46,255 nucleotides of DNA, taken from NCBI GenBank assembly GCA_001493195.1, contig FAXN01000015.1, positions 1-46,255 of the forward strand. The letters run 5' to 3'. The notes under the pieces are model-generated. The model worked only from the letters and a program-made list of their open reading frames with translations. It was not told the DNA's origin and ran no database searches. The translations under genes and the position numbers were made by a program. This document shows, piece after piece, positions 21,846 through 31,483 of the stretch (positions are counted from its first letter, which is position 1; every line of letters starts with the position of its first letter). The DNA is from Sulfurovum sp. enrichment culture clone C5. GTDB lineage: Bacteria; Campylobacterota; Campylobacteria; Campylobacterales; Sulfurovaceae.

Positions 21846-22271
21846 ATGAAAATGACATCAGTCTTAAAACCTTATGAAGTAAAAAGAGATTGGCATCTAA
21901 TCGATGCAGAAGGTAAAACTTTTGGTCGTATATTAACAGAAGCTGCTACTTTACTTAGAGGCAAACACAAACCATCATTTACTCCAAATGTAGATTGTGG
22001 TGATTATGTAGTTATCATCAATGCTGAAAAAGCTGTATTTACAGGAGCTAAACTTGATGATAAAGAGTATTTCAGATATAGCGGATATTTCGGAAGTACA
22101 AAAAGCAACAAACTTAGAGATATGTTAGAAAATCATACAGAAAAGCTTTATATGCTTGCTACAAGAGGTATGCTTCCAAAAACTACTCTTGGCAAACAAA
22201 TGATCAAAAAACTAAAAGTTTATGCAGGTAGTGAGCATCCTCATACTGCACAAATAGCTAAAGGAAACTAA
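21846..22271 (+). CDS. rplM: 50S ribosomal protein L13
   Basis: [45 protein letters not shown]. Confidence 0.98.
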   Translation: MKMTSVLKPYEVKRDWHLIDAEGKTFGRILTEAATLLRGKHKPSFTPNVDCGDYVVIINAEKAVFTGAKLDDKEYFRYSGYFGSTKSNKLRDMLENHTEKLYMLATRGMLPKTTLGKQMIKKLKVYAGSEHPHTAQIAKGN

Positions 22272-22272
22272 T

Positions 22273-22662
22273 ATGGCAACAATTTACGCAACAGGTAAAA
22301 GAAAAAGTGCTATCGCTAAGGTGTGGCTTACTCCAGGTAAAGGTGAAATATCAGTAAATGGTAAAAATCTTGATGAGTGGTTAGGTGGTCATGAAACTTT
22401 GAAAATGAAAGTTAGACTTCCTTTAGAAGCAACAAAACAACTCGAATCTGTAACTATCAAAGCTACAACATTGGGCGGTGGTTATTCAGCTCAAGCGGAT
22501 GCTGTAAAACACGGTATCACAAAGGCACTGGTTCTTTTTGAATCAACATTTAGAGCTACTCTTAAGCCTATGGGGCTACTTACTCGCGATTCTAGAATCG
22601 TTGAGCGTAAAAAACCAGGTAAAAGAAAAGCAAGAAGATCTCCACAGTTTTCAAAAAGATAA
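22273..22662 (+). CDS. rpsI: 30S ribosomal protein S9
   Basis: [15 protein letters not shown] ... [18 protein letters not shown]. Confidence 0.98.
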   Translation: MATIYATGKRKSAIAKVWLTPGKGEISVNGKNLDEWLGGHETLKMKVRLPLEATKQLESVTIKATTLGGGYSAQADAVKHGITKALVLFESTFRATLKPMGLLTRDSRIVERKKPGKRKARRSPQFSKR

Positions 22663-22679
22663 TCTCTTATCTTTTTTTC

Positions 22680-22701
22680 AAAGAGCCTTTTGGCTCTTTT
22701 T
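22680..22701 (+). terminator. Intrinsic terminator after rpsI
   Basis: AAAGAGCC-TTTT-GGCTCTTTTT. Confidence 0.75.
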
Positions 22702-22787
22702 AGTTTTCACCTCATAACATATTTATAAACGCCAATCTCTTTCATAAAATTATCATTTTCCTGTCATTATTAAAAGTTATTATACTT

Positions 22788-22863
22788 ATAACAAAAGTGT
22801 ATTTTTATATTTATAAAGGATAATTATTATTACTTAATAATTATTTAAGTTTACTTTTGTTAT
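22788..22863. promoter_or_regulatory. Nested inverted repeats upstream of peroxiredoxin (candidate operator)
   Basis: Outer arms ATAACAAAAGT/ACTTTTGTTAT (22788-22798/22853-22863); inner arms TAATTATTA/TAATAATTA (22821-22829/22835-22843). Confidence 0.45.
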
Positions 22864-22899
22864 TATTCTGATGTCCAACTTAAAATAAAGGAGACAAAT

Positions 22900-23601
22900 A
22901 TGGGATGTTCGACTGGCGTAAAGCCTAGAAAAGAAAAAATAGAAAATATAACAACTCAAGAAAATACAACAACAAAGGATAACAATATGAGTTCAACAAT
23001 GGTTAGAAGAGAAATGCCAGAATTTACAATGGATGCATACGATGCTAAAACAGGTCATTATAAAACAGTTTCAAGTGAAGATTATAAAGGAAAATGGACG
23101 GTAGTTTGTTTTTATCCAGCTGATTTCACATTTGTATGTCCAACGGAAATTGCGGCAATGAATGCACATTATGATGAGTTTCAAAAATTAGGCGTAGAGA
23201 TATTAGCAGTATCAACTGATACTAAATTTTCTCACAAAAGATTTGTAGAAACTGAGCCTATTCTAAAAGGTCTTCAACTTACTATGGGAGCCGATGGAAA
23301 CCAAGAAGTAAGTCGTGCTTTTGGTGTTCTTATAGAAGAAGAGGGCGTAGCACTTAGAGGAAGATTTTTATTTAATACTGATGGAATTTGTGTAGCTCAA
23401 GAGGTACAAGCTGATTCAGTTGGTAGAAATGTTAATGAATTTATTAGACAAATACAAGCTTGGCAACATGCTACAAAAACAGGAGAAGTATGTCCAGCAG
23501 GATGGAGACCAGGTAAAAAAACACTTCCAGTAAATACTGATGTGGAAAAAATGACAGGTCATGTTGGGGATTATATTACGCTTGAAGAGATATTATCTTA
23601 A
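22900..23601 (+). CDS. 2-Cys peroxiredoxin (AhpC/Prx family) with N-terminal extension
   Basis: FYPADFTFVCPTEI and GEVCPAGWRPG. Alternative start MSSTMVRREMPEF at 22987. Confidence 0.93.
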   Translation: MGCSTGVKPRKEKIENITTQENTTTKDNNMSSTMVRREMPEFTMDAYDAKTGHYKTVSSEDYKGKWTVVCFYPADFTFVCPTEIAAMNAHYDEFQKLGVEILAVSTDTKFSHKRFVETEPILKGLQLTMGADGNQEVSRAFGVLIEEEGVALRGRFLFNTDGICVAQEVQADSVGRNVNEFIRQIQAWQHATKTGEVCPAGWRPGKKTLPVNTDVEKMTGHVGDYITLEEILS

Positions 23602-23657
23602 TATAACAATCTTTGATTTTTTTAATTATATATAAAAATATAAAATATATAGAAGCT

Positions 23658-23680
23658 AAATGTGCCTAAAGGCACATTTA
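23658..23680 (+). terminator. Hairpin after peroxiredoxin gene
   Basis: AAATGTGCC-TAAA-GGCACATTT. Confidence 0.6.
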
Positions 23681-23683
23681 ATA

Positions 23684-23851
23684 TTAGTGATGTGATTTTA
23701 ATATCAAAATAGTCATTTTGATATTAATGGCGATGAATCTAAAAAATTGCCAAATTACACAAGTACGTAAAAATTTTCTAAAATTTGTAGGTATCATAGT
23801 ACCTGATTGTGGGCTATAAGGCTCTATGTGCTCCATATGTTTTGCTGCCAT
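23684..23851 (-). CDS. 55-aa small protein with hydrophobic C-terminal half, downstream of SQR (absent from the supplied ORF track)
   Basis: MAAKHMEHIEPYSPQSGTMIPTNFRKFLRTCVIWQFFRFIAINIKMTILILKSHH*; AAAAAAGGAGAATAAA directly upstream of ATG. Confidence 0.65.
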   Translation of the reverse strand: MAAKHMEHIEPYSPQSGTMIPTNFRKFLRTCVIWQFFRFIAINIKMTILILKSHH

Positions 23852-23898
23852 TTTATTCTCCTTTTTTATTTAATTATTTTCTTCGTTACCATCTATTT

Positions 23899-25361
23899 TT
23901 ATTCAGGGATTATTGTCCAGAATGGTTTTAATTTTGCTTTCCAAATAAATGCAAAATGTAAGAAGTGTTTAATCCAGTGCCCAGCTAGTCCTATTTCTCC
24001 AGTTGTCATTTTTATATCCCTACCAATTCCAGGATATTTTTCAAAATCAGGAACTACTGGATAAACAGTCATAGCTGCCGCAGTTCCACTAAATAAACCT
24101 TTACCAGCACTCGCAACACAAGCCGCCCCCATTTCAGCCATACAAGCCGTATGAGTTGGTTTAGTTGCACCATTGATCATATCTACTATACTACGAGCTA
24201 CTGCTTTGCCCATCATTGCACTTGGCATACCAGTTCTTGGAGGTGTTGGAGTAATCATAGTACCATTTGGTGAACTCATTGGTTTGCTTATCGGGTGAGG
24301 AGGAGCAAATGCAATACCTACTGCAAAAATATTTCCATATGTAGGATTTTGTAGGGTTCTTGGCCAGTCACTTGCTTTCCAATTTTCATAAGCACCTGCA
24401 GCATAATTTGCATCAACTTTTAAAAATCCATTTGGTGCAAATAGAGTTTCTGTTATGTCCTCTGCTGATTTGTTGTAAGCTTTTAAACCTACACCAGCAA
24501 ATGGAGGTATAAGCATAGCAAAATCAAATTCCTCAACTCCCATCGTGCCATCTAGCAGCTCATAATGTGCTTTTCCAGCTTCCACTTTGTTGACATGAGC
24601 ACCTATAATCCAGCTAAGTTTTCTTTCACTATATAATGATTCAGCAAATATTTTACTTGATGCTGTATATCCACCAACATTGAGATGCATTCCGCCCATT
24701 CCAAAATCACCCAAGAAAGATTCATTTGAAATCCATTTTATATCTACATTATCTCTAACACCAGCTTTTTTTGCTTCGTGTTCAATGTTGAATATATATT
24801 CAAAAGCAGCACCTTGACAAGTACACATACCATGACCTGTACCAACTAAAATTTTTTGTTTTTTGTTTTTGCTTTTTGAAATACTTTATGTAACTCATGA
24901 CTTGCATGAACAGCATGGTCTGCTGTGCAAACAGAAACTGTGTGTTCTCCTATTCCGTTAGCATCTCCAAGACCTGGAGTTGCCGCAAAGTTTAGTTTAG
25001 GACCAGTTGCATTTATTAGATAATCATAAGTTAGTTCTTCTTTTTGACCCTCTTTTTCTTTTGATGTATATTCTATTGTTATATAAGGTTTATCTCCAGA
25101 GGCGTTCCCTTCGGGGTGTATAGATATAGCTTTTGCTTGTCTAAAATCTATACCAGCTTTTTTATAGATAGGTGCCAAGGCAAAAGTAACATCTTCTTTT
25201 TTCATTTCGCCTACGCCAACCCAAATATTTGATGGAATCCAATTCCAAAGACTATTTGGAGTAACAACAACAACTTCATGTTTGCTTCCAAGCCATTTTT
25301 TTGCAAATGTTGCAGCAGTGTGTCCAGAAACCCCACCACCCATTACAACTAATCTTGCCAT
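23899..25361 (-). CDS. sqr: Sulfide:quinone oxidoreductase-like FAD protein, interrupted by one apparent frameshift near 24852-24857
   Basis: N-terminal ORF 24846..25361 (MARLVVMGGGVSGHTAATFAKK) and C-terminal ORF 23899..24828 (MCTCQGAAFEYIFN...) join as ...AKTKNKK-ILVGTGHGMCTCQGAAFEY... after a 1-nt shift at the A6 run. Confidence 0.8.
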
Positions 25362-25555
25362 AGTAAATCCTTTTATTTGATATTAATCACTTTAATCGTA
25401 ATATATAAAAAGTTAAAGTATACTTAAAATTAAGAAAAAATTATAAATAAAAATAGTTTTATTTTTAATATTTGTATTTCTTATTTTTATAAATATAAGT
25501 TTATGTGAATAAGAGATTCAGTAATATTTATACATTTTTTAGTTAGGATTAATAT

Positions 25556-27022
25556 ATGGAAATAAAGCAAGCGATACTAACCCCTGTTTTAGCAATAAAA
25601 GCTAGATATATTCCATTACTTTTGATTTATTTTGCATATGGCTCTAGTGTGTTCACAGCTATTGTTGAAAGTTTTTGGGTAAAAAATTCATTAAATTTAA
25701 GTGCGGAAGCACTAGTTGCTCTTGGTGTATGGTTAACTGTCCCATGGACCATTAAGATGATATTTGGGCAAATGGTCGATAGTATCCCTATATTTGGCTC
25801 TAGTCGTAAAGCTTATGTTGTAATAGGGGCATTGCTTCTAACTATTGGAATCCTTCTTATGATAGGGCTTATACAAGAAAGCCATCTACTCAGTAGTTTC
25901 AAGAAGGGAAATGTATATATTTTTGCCTCTGTTATAATGGTTGTAGGATATGTTATACAAGATGTAGTAGCTGATACTATGAGTACAGAAGTTGTTGATA
26001 GAACTAGGAGTCAAGAGGAAATTGAACATGAGCTTGCCATGATACAGGTTCTTGGAAGATTGTCTTTGGGTATCGCAATATTTATTGTATCTGGTCTTGG
26101 AGGATGGTTGGCTGATATATATTCATACAGTACAATATATACAATTTCACTCTTTATACCTATTATAAGCATTTTAGGCGTTATTTTTATAAAACTTAAC
26201 CCAGTAGAAAGCACTCCTCTTAATCGTCCAATATTTTTTGGAGGATTTATTTTTGCAGTATTTGTTGTTTTTATGGGTTACAATGATATTGCTTATTCTC
26301 AAGAGATAGTATTTATTATTTCACTTATTATAATTTTGAGTATGCTTAAAGTATTAATTAATGACTTAGATGAAAAAACAAAAAGACATATTGTAATGGC
26401 AATGATTATTATTTTTGTTTATCGCGCAACTCCTAATGTTGGTCCAGCACTTCAGTGGTGGGAGATAGATGTACTTAAATTTGATGAACCTTTTTTTGGG
26501 ACACTTAGTCAAATTGGAGCAGGAATTGCTCTTTTGGGTATGTGGATTAGTTCAAGATTTATAGTGCAACAAGCAATAGGAAAAGTTTTAATATTTTTAA
26601 CAATTATCGGATTTTTTTTATCCTTGCCTGTTATCGGAATGTATTATGGATTACATACACAATTAGGGCTCGATGCACATACTGTAGCATTAGTTGATAC
26701 AGCGGTATCATCGCCATTTAGCTATATATCAAATGTACTTATGTTGGCTCTTGTTGCAATATATGCACCAGAAGGCAAGAGAGGCACTTGGTTTGCTTTG
26801 ATGGCAAGCTTGATGAATATTGCTTTGAGTGCTAGCGGACTATTTACTAAATATCTCAATCAAATATTTGTTGTAACAAGAGAAGTGAGAGAAAATGGCG
26901 TATTGACAAGTGTAGCAAATTATGATAACTTAGGAGCTCTTCTATGGATAGTAACAATCATAGGCACACTGATTCCTTTGATTGTTATATGGAAGTTTGA
27001 CCCTAAAAAGGATAAAAATTAA
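25556..27022 (+). CDS. MFS transporter, BT1 (folate/biopterin) family-like
   Basis: About 12 TM segments; LLIYFAYGSSVFTAIVESFW and LTVPWTIKMIFGQMVDSIPIFGSSRKAYVV. Confidence 0.65.
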   Translation: MEIKQAILTPVLAIKARYIPLLLIYFAYGSSVFTAIVESFWVKNSLNLSAEALVALGVWLTVPWTIKMIFGQMVDSIPIFGSSRKAYVVIGALLLTIGILLMIGLIQESHLLSSFKKGNVYIFASVIMVVGYVIQDVVADTMSTEVVDRTRSQEEIEHELAMIQVLGRLSLGIAIFIVSGLGGWLADIYSYSTIYTISLFIPIISILGVIFIKLNPVESTPLNRPIFFGGFIFAVFVVFMGYNDIAYSQEIVFIISLIIILSMLKVLINDLDEKTKRHIVMAMIIIFVYRATPNVGPALQWWEIDVLKFDEPFFGTLSQIGAGIALLGMWISSRFIVQQAIGKVLIFLTIIGFFLSLPVIGMYYGLHTQLGLDAHTVALVDTAVSSPFSYISNVLMLALVAIYAPEGKRGTWFALMASLMNIALSASGLFTKYLNQIFVVTREVRENGVLTSVANYDNLGALLWIVTIIGTLIPLIVIWKFDPKKDKN

Positions 27023-27667
27023 ATGAATAAAGTTATACTTTTTGATCTTGATGGCACTTTGATAGATTCTACGGAAGCTATATTAGAGAGCTTTGGAGTT
27101 GCATTTAAATCATTTGGGGTAAATATCCCAAATAATCACGAGATAAAGTCACACATAGGTCATCCTTTGGATATTATGTTTTCAAATCTTGGCATAGAAA
27201 AACAAGATGTAGATCACTTTGTAGCAAAGTATAAAGACCATTATAAGGACATAAGTAAAGAAAAAACATTTCTTTTGCCAAATGCTAAAAAAGCTATAGA
27301 GTTGGCGAGTCGTCATGCAAGACTTGGAGTTGTAACAACAAAAACAGGTCTTTTTTCTAAGATTTTACTAGAGCATCTTGGTATTATGGATTTTTTTGAA
27401 GTTTTGATAGGCAGAGAAGATGTGATAAATCCAAAACCACACGCAGAACCAATAGAGAAAGCTATAAGTTTTTTTGATAATATTAATAAGGACAACTGTT
27501 TTATGATAGGCGACACATGTATGGATATAAAGTCAGCAAAAAATGCTATGATAAACGGTATAGGAATAACATCTGGATACGCTACGATAGGTCAATTGAG
27601 AGAGTGTGGAGACAATATTTTTTGCGATGTTTTAGAGGCAGTTGAGAATATAGTGAAAAAAAAATAA
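27023..27667 (+). CDS. gph: HAD hydrolase, phosphoglycolate phosphatase-like
   Basis: LFDLDGTLIDS; VVTTKTG; GDTCMDIKSAKNA. Confidence 0.8.
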   Translation: MNKVILFDLDGTLIDSTEAILESFGVAFKSFGVNIPNNHEIKSHIGHPLDIMFSNLGIEKQDVDHFVAKYKDHYKDISKEKTFLLPNAKKAIELASRHARLGVVTTKTGLFSKILLEHLGIMDFFEVLIGREDVINPKPHAEPIEKAISFFDNINKDNCFMIGDTCMDIKSAKNAMINGIGITSGYATIGQLRECGDNIFCDVLEAVENIVKKK

Positions 27668-27736
27668 CATTTCAAGCCTTTCTTAAGAGTGTTATCATTA
27701 CAATTGCTGTAATATTCTAGAAATTTTGGAGGACGT

Positions 27737-28300
27737 ATGGTTGAGATTAGATGGCACTCTCGTGCAGGACAAGGTGCTGTTACAGGAGCAAAAGGCTTGG
27801 GGGACGTGGTTTCTACCACTGGCAAGCAAGTTCAAGCGTTTGCATTGTATGGCTCAGCAAAAAGAGGTGCTGCAATGCAAGCATTCAATAGAATAGATGA
27901 TGAGCAAATAATTACGCATGAAAAATTTATGTTGCCAGATTTTGTTTTGGTCATTGATCCAGCTCTTGTATTTACAGATAATATAACACTAAATGATAAA
28001 GCCACTACAAAGTACATCATTACAACACATTTAAGTAAAGATGAACTTATCTCTCAACTACCAGAATTGCAAAATAAAAAAGATAGAGTGTTTGTTGTTG
28101 ACTGTATGCAAATTTCATTAGAGACAATAGGAAGAGCAATTCCAAATACTCCAATGCTAGGAGCTTTCGTAAAGGTTTCAGGAATGTTTGAACTTGATTA
28201 TTTTTTAGATAGAATGAAAAAAGTTCTTTCAAAATTCCCACAAAAAATTATAGATTCTAATATGCAAGCAATTACTCGTGCATATAATGAAGTTAAGTAA
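27737..28300 (+). CDS. porG: Pyruvate:ferredoxin (or 2-oxoacid) oxidoreductase gamma subunit
   Basis: EIRWHSRAGQGAVTGAKGLG; first gene of a four-subunit cluster. Confidence 0.92.
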   Translation: MVEIRWHSRAGQGAVTGAKGLGDVVSTTGKQVQAFALYGSAKRGAAMQAFNRIDDEQIITHEKFMLPDFVLVIDPALVFTDNITLNDKATTKYIITTHLSKDELISQLPELQNKKDRVFVVDCMQISLETIGRAIPNTPMLGAFVKVSGMFELDYFLDRMKKVLSKFPQKIIDSNMQAITRAYNEVK

Positions 28301-28310
28301 GGATAAGAAT

Positions 28311-28766
28311 ATGGGTATTGGTAATGTACTTAGCAATGACAAAAGAGGGATGATAGAACTTGGTGCTGAAAAAAAAGTAGGTTGGGATGAAGTAACTCAT
28401 GGTATGGTTTTGCACTCTTTTGAAGATGATGCTACTAATATTTCGAGTCAAAAAGCAGAAGATAGAAATTATGCTCAATTTAACTCTTATGTTGCAACGG
28501 TTGCCTCTTGGAGAGTTGTAAAGCCAGTTTATAATAGAGATATATGTATAGACTGTCAAAACTGCTGGGTTTATTGTCCAGATACATCAATTATTTCAAG
28601 AGATAAACAAATGCTTGGAATTGATTATGATCACTGTAAGGGTTGTGGGGTTTGTGTAGAAGTTTGTCCTACAAATCCAAAATCACTATTGATGTTTGCG
28701 GAACTCCACAATCTAGAAGATGCGATTGCATCATGGCCTGAAAAAAAGAAAAAAGAAGAAAACTAA
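28311..28766 (+). CDS. porD: Pyruvate:ferredoxin oxidoreductase delta subunit (2x[4Fe-4S])
   Basis: CIDCQNCWVYCPD and CKGCGVCVEVCPTNP. Start MGIGNVLS chosen over MHIMKLSK because of its RBS. Confidence 0.93.
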   Translation: MGIGNVLSNDKRGMIELGAEKKVGWDEVTHGMVLHSFEDDATNISSQKAEDRNYAQFNSYVATVASWRVVKPVYNRDICIDCQNCWVYCPDTSIISRDKQMLGIDYDHCKGCGVCVEVCPTNPKSLLMFAELHNLEDAIASWPEKKKKEEN

Positions 28767-28775
28767 AGGATATTT

Positions 28776-30011
28776 ATGGCTTTAAAATATGAATTACAAG
28801 AAGTAGAAGTATGGGATGGTAACTATGCCGCTTCTCATGCACTTAGACAAGCTCAAGTTGATGTAGTTGCAGCATATCCGATTACACCATCTACTCCTGT
28901 GGTTGAAAACTATGGACAATTTGTAGCAGATGGCTATGTTGATGGTGAGTTTGTAATGGTAGAATCAGAACACGCTGCGATGAGTGGATGCGTTGGTGCT
29001 GCAGCATCTGGTGGAAGAGTTGCAACAGCAACATCATCACAAGGGTTTGCTCTTATGGTAGAGGTACTTTATCAGGCAAGTGGTATGAGACTTCCAATAG
29101 TATTAAATTTGGTTAATCGTGCATTAGCATCTCCACTAAATGTTCGTGGCGATCACTCTGATATGTACTTAGGGCGTGATGCTGGCTGGATTATGCTTGA
29201 CTCATTTAACGCACAAGAAACATACGATTTAAATCTATGTGCATTTAGAATAGGCGAACATAGAGATGTAAGACTTCCTGTTATGGTCAATCAAGATGGA
29301 TTTATAACTTCTCATACAGCACAAAATGTAAGACCATTAAGTGATGAGGATGCATATAAATTTGTTGGTGTTTATGAACCTATTGATGAGTTGCTTGATT
29401 TTGCTAAACCAGTAACATATGGCGCACAGACCGAAGAAGATTGGCATTTTGAGCATAAAGCAAGACAACATAAAGCTCTTATCGATTCTAGACCAGTAAT
29501 TGAAAATATTTTTGTAGAATTTGAAAAATTAACTGGTAGAAAATACAATAGAGTTGAAAGCTATATGATGGAAGATGCAGAAGTTGCCATCGTTGCTTTA
29601 GGAAGTACAGTAGAGAGTGCTAGAGTAGTAGCAAAATATCTAAGAGACAATGAAGGCATCAAAGCAGGTATCGTGGCTCCAAGAGTAATTCGTCCTTTCC
29701 CATTTGATGCTATAAGAACAGCATTAGAAAATTGTAAAGCAATCGGGGCAATGGATAGATCAGCTCCAGGTGGCGCACTTGGTATGTTATTTAATGAAGT
29801 AAGTGCGGCTGTTTATACAACATCTTCTAGACCAATAGTTACAAATTATATCTATGGACTTGGTGGAAGAGACCTTACACTAGAGCAAATTAAAGATATA
29901 TATAGAGAGCTTAAAAAGAATGCAGATGCTGGAGAGATTACAACTAAAATTCAGCAATTCGTTGGTCTTAGAGGACCAAAATTAGAGTTTTTTGAAACGA
30001 GAAGGGGTTAA
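28776..30011 (+). CDS. porA: Pyruvate:ferredoxin oxidoreductase alpha subunit
   Basis: AYPITPSTPVVE; VMVESEHAAMSGCVGAAASGGRVATATSSQG. Confidence 0.95.
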   Translation: MALKYELQEVEVWDGNYAASHALRQAQVDVVAAYPITPSTPVVENYGQFVADGYVDGEFVMVESEHAAMSGCVGAAASGGRVATATSSQGFALMVEVLYQASGMRLPIVLNLVNRALASPLNVRGDHSDMYLGRDAGWIMLDSFNAQETYDLNLCAFRIGEHRDVRLPVMVNQDGFITSHTAQNVRPLSDEDAYKFVGVYEPIDELLDFAKPVTYGAQTEEDWHFEHKARQHKALIDSRPVIENIFVEFEKLTGRKYNRVESYMMEDAEVAIVALGSTVESARVVAKYLRDNEGIKAGIVAPRVIRPFPFDAIRTALENCKAIGAMDRSAPGGALGMLFNEVSAAVYTTSSRPIVTNYIYGLGGRDLTLEQIKDIYRELKKNADAGEITTKIQQFVGLRGPKLEFFETRRG

Positions 30012-30013
30012 GA

Positions 30014-30967
30014 ATGGCGATTACATCTACAAAAAATTTAAAAGAGTTTTCTACTGCAAATGATAGATTTGAGGGTGCTCATCTTCTTTGCCCTGGATGT
30101 GCTCATTCTATGATTGTTAGAGAGCTTATGAATTGTACAGACGACAACCTCGTAATTGCTACAAATACAGGCTGTTTAGAAGTTTCAACTGCTGTTTATC
30201 CTTATACTTCATGGGATACATCTTGGATTCACATAGGTTTTGAAAATGCTGCAACTGCTGCTGCTGGTGCTGAAGCTATGTATAAAGCAAGAAAAAGAAA
30301 AGGGACATTGAAAAATCCTGATGCTCCTGTAAAATTTGTTGCATTTGGTGGAGATGGCTCAACTTATGATATTGGTTTTCAATGGTTAAGTGGTGCAGTT
30401 GAAAGAGGTCATGACTTTACTTATATTTGTTTGGATAATGAAAATTATGCAAATACTGGCGGACAAAGAAGCTCATCAACTCCGATAGGCGCGAATACCA
30501 CAACAGCACCTGCTGGTCGCGTAAGTTATGGTAAAAAAGAGAATAAAAAAGATATGATGGCTATTATGGCAGCAAATGGTGCTCATTATGTAGCTCAAGT
30601 TGCTCCAAATAAATGGAAAAATATGGCTCAAGCTTTTCAAAAAGCACTTGCTACTGAAGGTCCATGTTATATCAATGCAATTAGTGCATGTACAACTGAG
30701 TGGAAATTTGACTCTAAAGATACTATTCATGTTTCTGATTTAGCAACAGACTCTTTGGTTTTCCCACTTTATGAGATTATAGATGGACATGAACTAAATA
30801 TCACATACAGACCAAAAAATGTTATCCCTGTTAGAGATTATTTAGCAGCACAAGGTAGATTTAGACATCTATTTAAACCAGAAAATGAACATGTTATTGA
30901 AGAGTGGCAAAAAAGAGTTGATGCAAACTGGGAAAGACTACAAAGAAGAGAAGAGGCTAGAGTATAA
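30014..30967 (+). CDS. porB: Pyruvate:ferredoxin oxidoreductase beta subunit (TPP-binding)
   Basis: LCPGCAHSMIVRELM; GGDGSTYDIGFQWLSGAVERGHDFTYICLDNENYANTGGQRS. Confidence 0.95.
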   Translation: MAITSTKNLKEFSTANDRFEGAHLLCPGCAHSMIVRELMNCTDDNLVIATNTGCLEVSTAVYPYTSWDTSWIHIGFENAATAAAGAEAMYKARKRKGTLKNPDAPVKFVAFGGDGSTYDIGFQWLSGAVERGHDFTYICLDNENYANTGGQRSSSTPIGANTTTAPAGRVSYGKKENKKDMMAIMAANGAHYVAQVAPNKWKNMAQAFQKALATEGPCYINAISACTTEWKFDSKDTIHVSDLATDSLVFPLYEIIDGHELNITYRPKNVIPVRDYLAAQGRFRHLFKPENEHVIEEWQKRVDANWERLQRREEARV

Positions 30968-30970
30968 TCT

Positions 30971-31483
30971 ATGCCTCTAATAGATAGCTTTTGTGTAGAT
31001 CATACAAAGATGACAGCGCCTGCTGTGAGAGTGGCAAAAAAGATCTCAACCCCAAAAGGCGAAAATATCACAGTTTATGATCTTAGATTTTGTAAGCCAA
31101 ATATTGAGATTATGGGCGAAAAAGGCATACATACACTCGAGCATCTATACGCTGGTTTTATGAGAGATCACCTCAATAGTAAAAAAGTTGAAATCATAGA
31201 TATATCCCCAATGGGATGCAGAACAGGATTTTATATGTCTGTTATAGGCAGACCAAAGAAAAAACAAGTTGTTCTTGCATGGAAAAAATCTATGGAAGAT
31301 ATCTTGGATGTTAAATCTGAAAAAGATATACCCGAACTAAATTTACTTCAATGTGGTACATATACAATGCATTCGCTAAAAGAAGCACAAGATATCGCAA
31401 AAGATATACTTGAAAAAGGCATAGGCATCATGAAAAACAAAAATCTTGCCTTGGATATAAAAACATTAAATGGCTCTTTATAA
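30971..31483 (+). CDS. luxS: S-ribosylhomocysteine lyase
   Basis: [18 protein letters not shown]...[10 protein letters not shown]...[14 protein letters not shown]...[10 protein letters not shown]. Confidence 0.97.
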   Translation: MPLIDSFCVDHTKMTAPAVRVAKKISTPKGENITVYDLRFCKPNIEIMGEKGIHTLEHLYAGFMRDHLNSKKVEIIDISPMGCRTGFYMSVIGRPKKKQVVLAWKKSMEDILDVKSEKDIPELNLLQCGTYTMHSLKEAQDIAKDILEKGIGIMKNKNLALDIKTLNGSL

